Assembly: GCA_016711105.1 (NCBI GenBank)
Contig: JADJTO010000006.1
Span: 111,504 to 175,503, forward strand
Direction: 5' to 3'
From: Micropruina sp.
Lineage (GTDB): Bacteria > Actinomycetota > Actinomycetes > Propionibacteriales > Propionibacteriaceae
Length of the DNA: 64,000 bases
Shown here one piece after another: positions 63,260 through 64,000 of this stretch. Position 1 is the stretch's first letter; each line of letters starts with the position of its first letter. The position numbers and the translations under genes were made by a program. The notes below the pieces were generated by a model. It did not search any database. It saw nothing but the letters and a program-made list of their open reading frames with translations, and had not been told where the DNA came from.

Positions 63260-64000
63260 ATGGCAAGCGGAATCGAAGGGGACGTCGCCAGGATCGAGGC
63301 TGCTCTCAACACCCCGACCTTGAAGCTGCTGGACCGCAAGTCCGCCGTTGTTGCGCTCCCGGTCTTCGCGGCCCTGTTCCCCGACAACGCCGAGCCCATG
63401 CCTGTCGAGCGCTTCCACACCCGCTTAGAGGCTCTGCTGGATGAGCTGCGCGGCGCCGGCTACGCCGTGCCCGCCAGCAGCGGCAAGGCCTTAGCCATGC
63501 AGTGGGTACGTGAACGTTGGCTGTCCCGGGACCCCGGCCGCGGCCAGGAGACCTTCCGCCTGACCGGCGACGCAAAGCAGGTTCTTGAGTACGTGACGAG
63601 GGCCACCCGCACGCAGCTGAATGTCTCCCTGTCTCGGATCGAGACCATGCGACGGGTGGTCTCCGACGCGGCGCTGGCCGCCCACCCCGACCGCGACGAG
63701 CGCAAGCGGCGGCTCCGCGAGGAGATCGCCCGCCTGAGGGCGGAGTACGAGCGCCTCGACTCCGGCGGCGAAGTGCCGGAGGCGACCGAGGCCGAGCTGA
63801 CCGAGCAGTTCGCCAACGTGCTGCGGGAGCTGGACGGCCTGCCGTCGGACTTCCGCCGGGTGGAAGAGGCCGTCCGCGACTTGCACCGCAGCATCACCAA
63901 GAGGTTCCGCGAGGAGGACCGCCCGGTCGGAGAGGTGGTCGACGACTACCTGGACCAGTCCTCCAGGCTTCTCACTGCGACCCCCGAAGGTCGCGCCTTC
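63260..64000 (+). CDS. DUF3375 (JetA-like) protein, N-terminal part; likely first gene of a Wadjet system
   Basis: An open frame of 247 codons runs from the ATG at 63260 off the right edge (GGGGGAG upstream). The sequence fits DUF3375: N-terminal 'LNTPTLKLLDRKSAVVALPV', 'WLSRDPGRGQETFRLTGDAK' and 'SLSRIETMRRVVSDAALAAH', then charged helices 'RKRRLREEIARLRAEYERLD', 'DGLPSDFRRVEEAVRDLHRS' and 'DDYLDQSSRLLTATPEGRAF'. In Wadjet (JetABCD) systems JetA is a kleisin-like partner of the SMC-like JetC and blocks circular plasmids. The remaining jet genes should lie just outside the window. JetA is assigned by family resemblance only. Confidence 0.8.
   Translation, partial: MASGIEGDVARIEAALNTPTLKLLDRKSAVVALPVFAALFPDNAEPMPVERFHTRLEALLDELRGAGYAVPASSGKALAMQWVRERWLSRDPGRGQETFRLTGDAKQVLEYVTRATRTQLNVSLSRIETMRRVVSDAALAAHPDRDERKRRLREEIARLRAEYERLDSGGEVPEATEAELTEQFANVLRELDGLPSDFRRVEEAVRDLHRSITKRFREEDRPVGEVVDDYLDQSSRLLTATPEGRAF

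Overview
The window is high-GC chromosomal DNA of an actinobacterium. The SigB/SigF-type sigma factor, CsbD, an ANTAR-domain kinase, DUF6458 and Arr-type proteins, frequent GTG starts, several apparently leaderless promoters and the glucose-type PTS all fit Actinomycetota. A Propionibacteriaceae-like host is a guess from overall flavour, not something proved here. At least eight genes are broken by one-base frameshifts, several of them in short G or C runs, so part of the apparent gene decay may be consensus error in the assembly. One gene (GH38 mannosidase) has a real in-frame stop instead.

1-4.4 kb: a secreted matrixin-type metalloprotease and a very large beta-strand-rich adhesin that runs off the left edge, probably one frameshifted surface protein, plus a tiny secreted peptide and a three-tier palindrome. 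4.6-11 kb: GH13 alpha-glucosidase, a frameshifted zinc alcohol dehydrogenase, a secreted PhoX/DUF839-like protein and a large membrane protein. 11-20 kb: a stress and regulation block with DUF6458, a hemerythrin, a SigB-like sigma factor, a PAS-kinase-receiver-PAS-ANTAR hybrid, a GPGG mini-membrane protein, CsbD, DUF2202 and a two-component system. 20-30.8 kb: mixed single genes, including a winged-helix protein, an SGNH hydrolase, a NYN/LOTUS protein, an ADP-ribosylglycohydrolase next to the rifampin ADP-ribosyltransferase Arr, a leaderless RHH/MazF pair, an ABC-F resistance ATPase and DinB-like proteins.

30.8-49 kb is accessory and rich in defence and addiction genes: a Vsr-like nuclease, an Mrr-like nuclease with a zinc ribbon and membrane anchor, HipBA, AlkB, two paralogous AAA_14/DUF4143 ATPases, and a Nudix hydrolase coupled to a PLD-helicase-DUF3427 protein. 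Both ATPase genes have leaderless promoters overlaid by direct repeats 23 bp apart, and a third, geneless array lies between them. A GH38 alpha-mannosidase pseudogene follows, then an AbiE-like antitoxin/nucleotidyltransferase pair flanked by tRNA-Lys and a duplicated tRNA-Lys 3' half.

49-57.6 kb returns to housekeeping-like content: a membrane-anchored GroEL-apical-domain-like protein, a zincin, an SH3-repeat peptidoglycan protein, a cation transporter, and a PTS operon made of an EIIA-HPr-EI fusion and an EIICB with an extra cysteine-less EIIB. 57.8-64 kb is accessory again: a DDE insertion sequence, tRNA-Glu, a second nucleotidyltransferase/antitoxin pair bounded by ~115-bp direct repeats and an IS110 remnant, a KfrA-like DNA-binding protein with a dyad-rich promoter, and, running off the right edge, the start of a DUF3375 (JetA-like) gene that probably opens a Wadjet-type SMC anti-plasmid operon.
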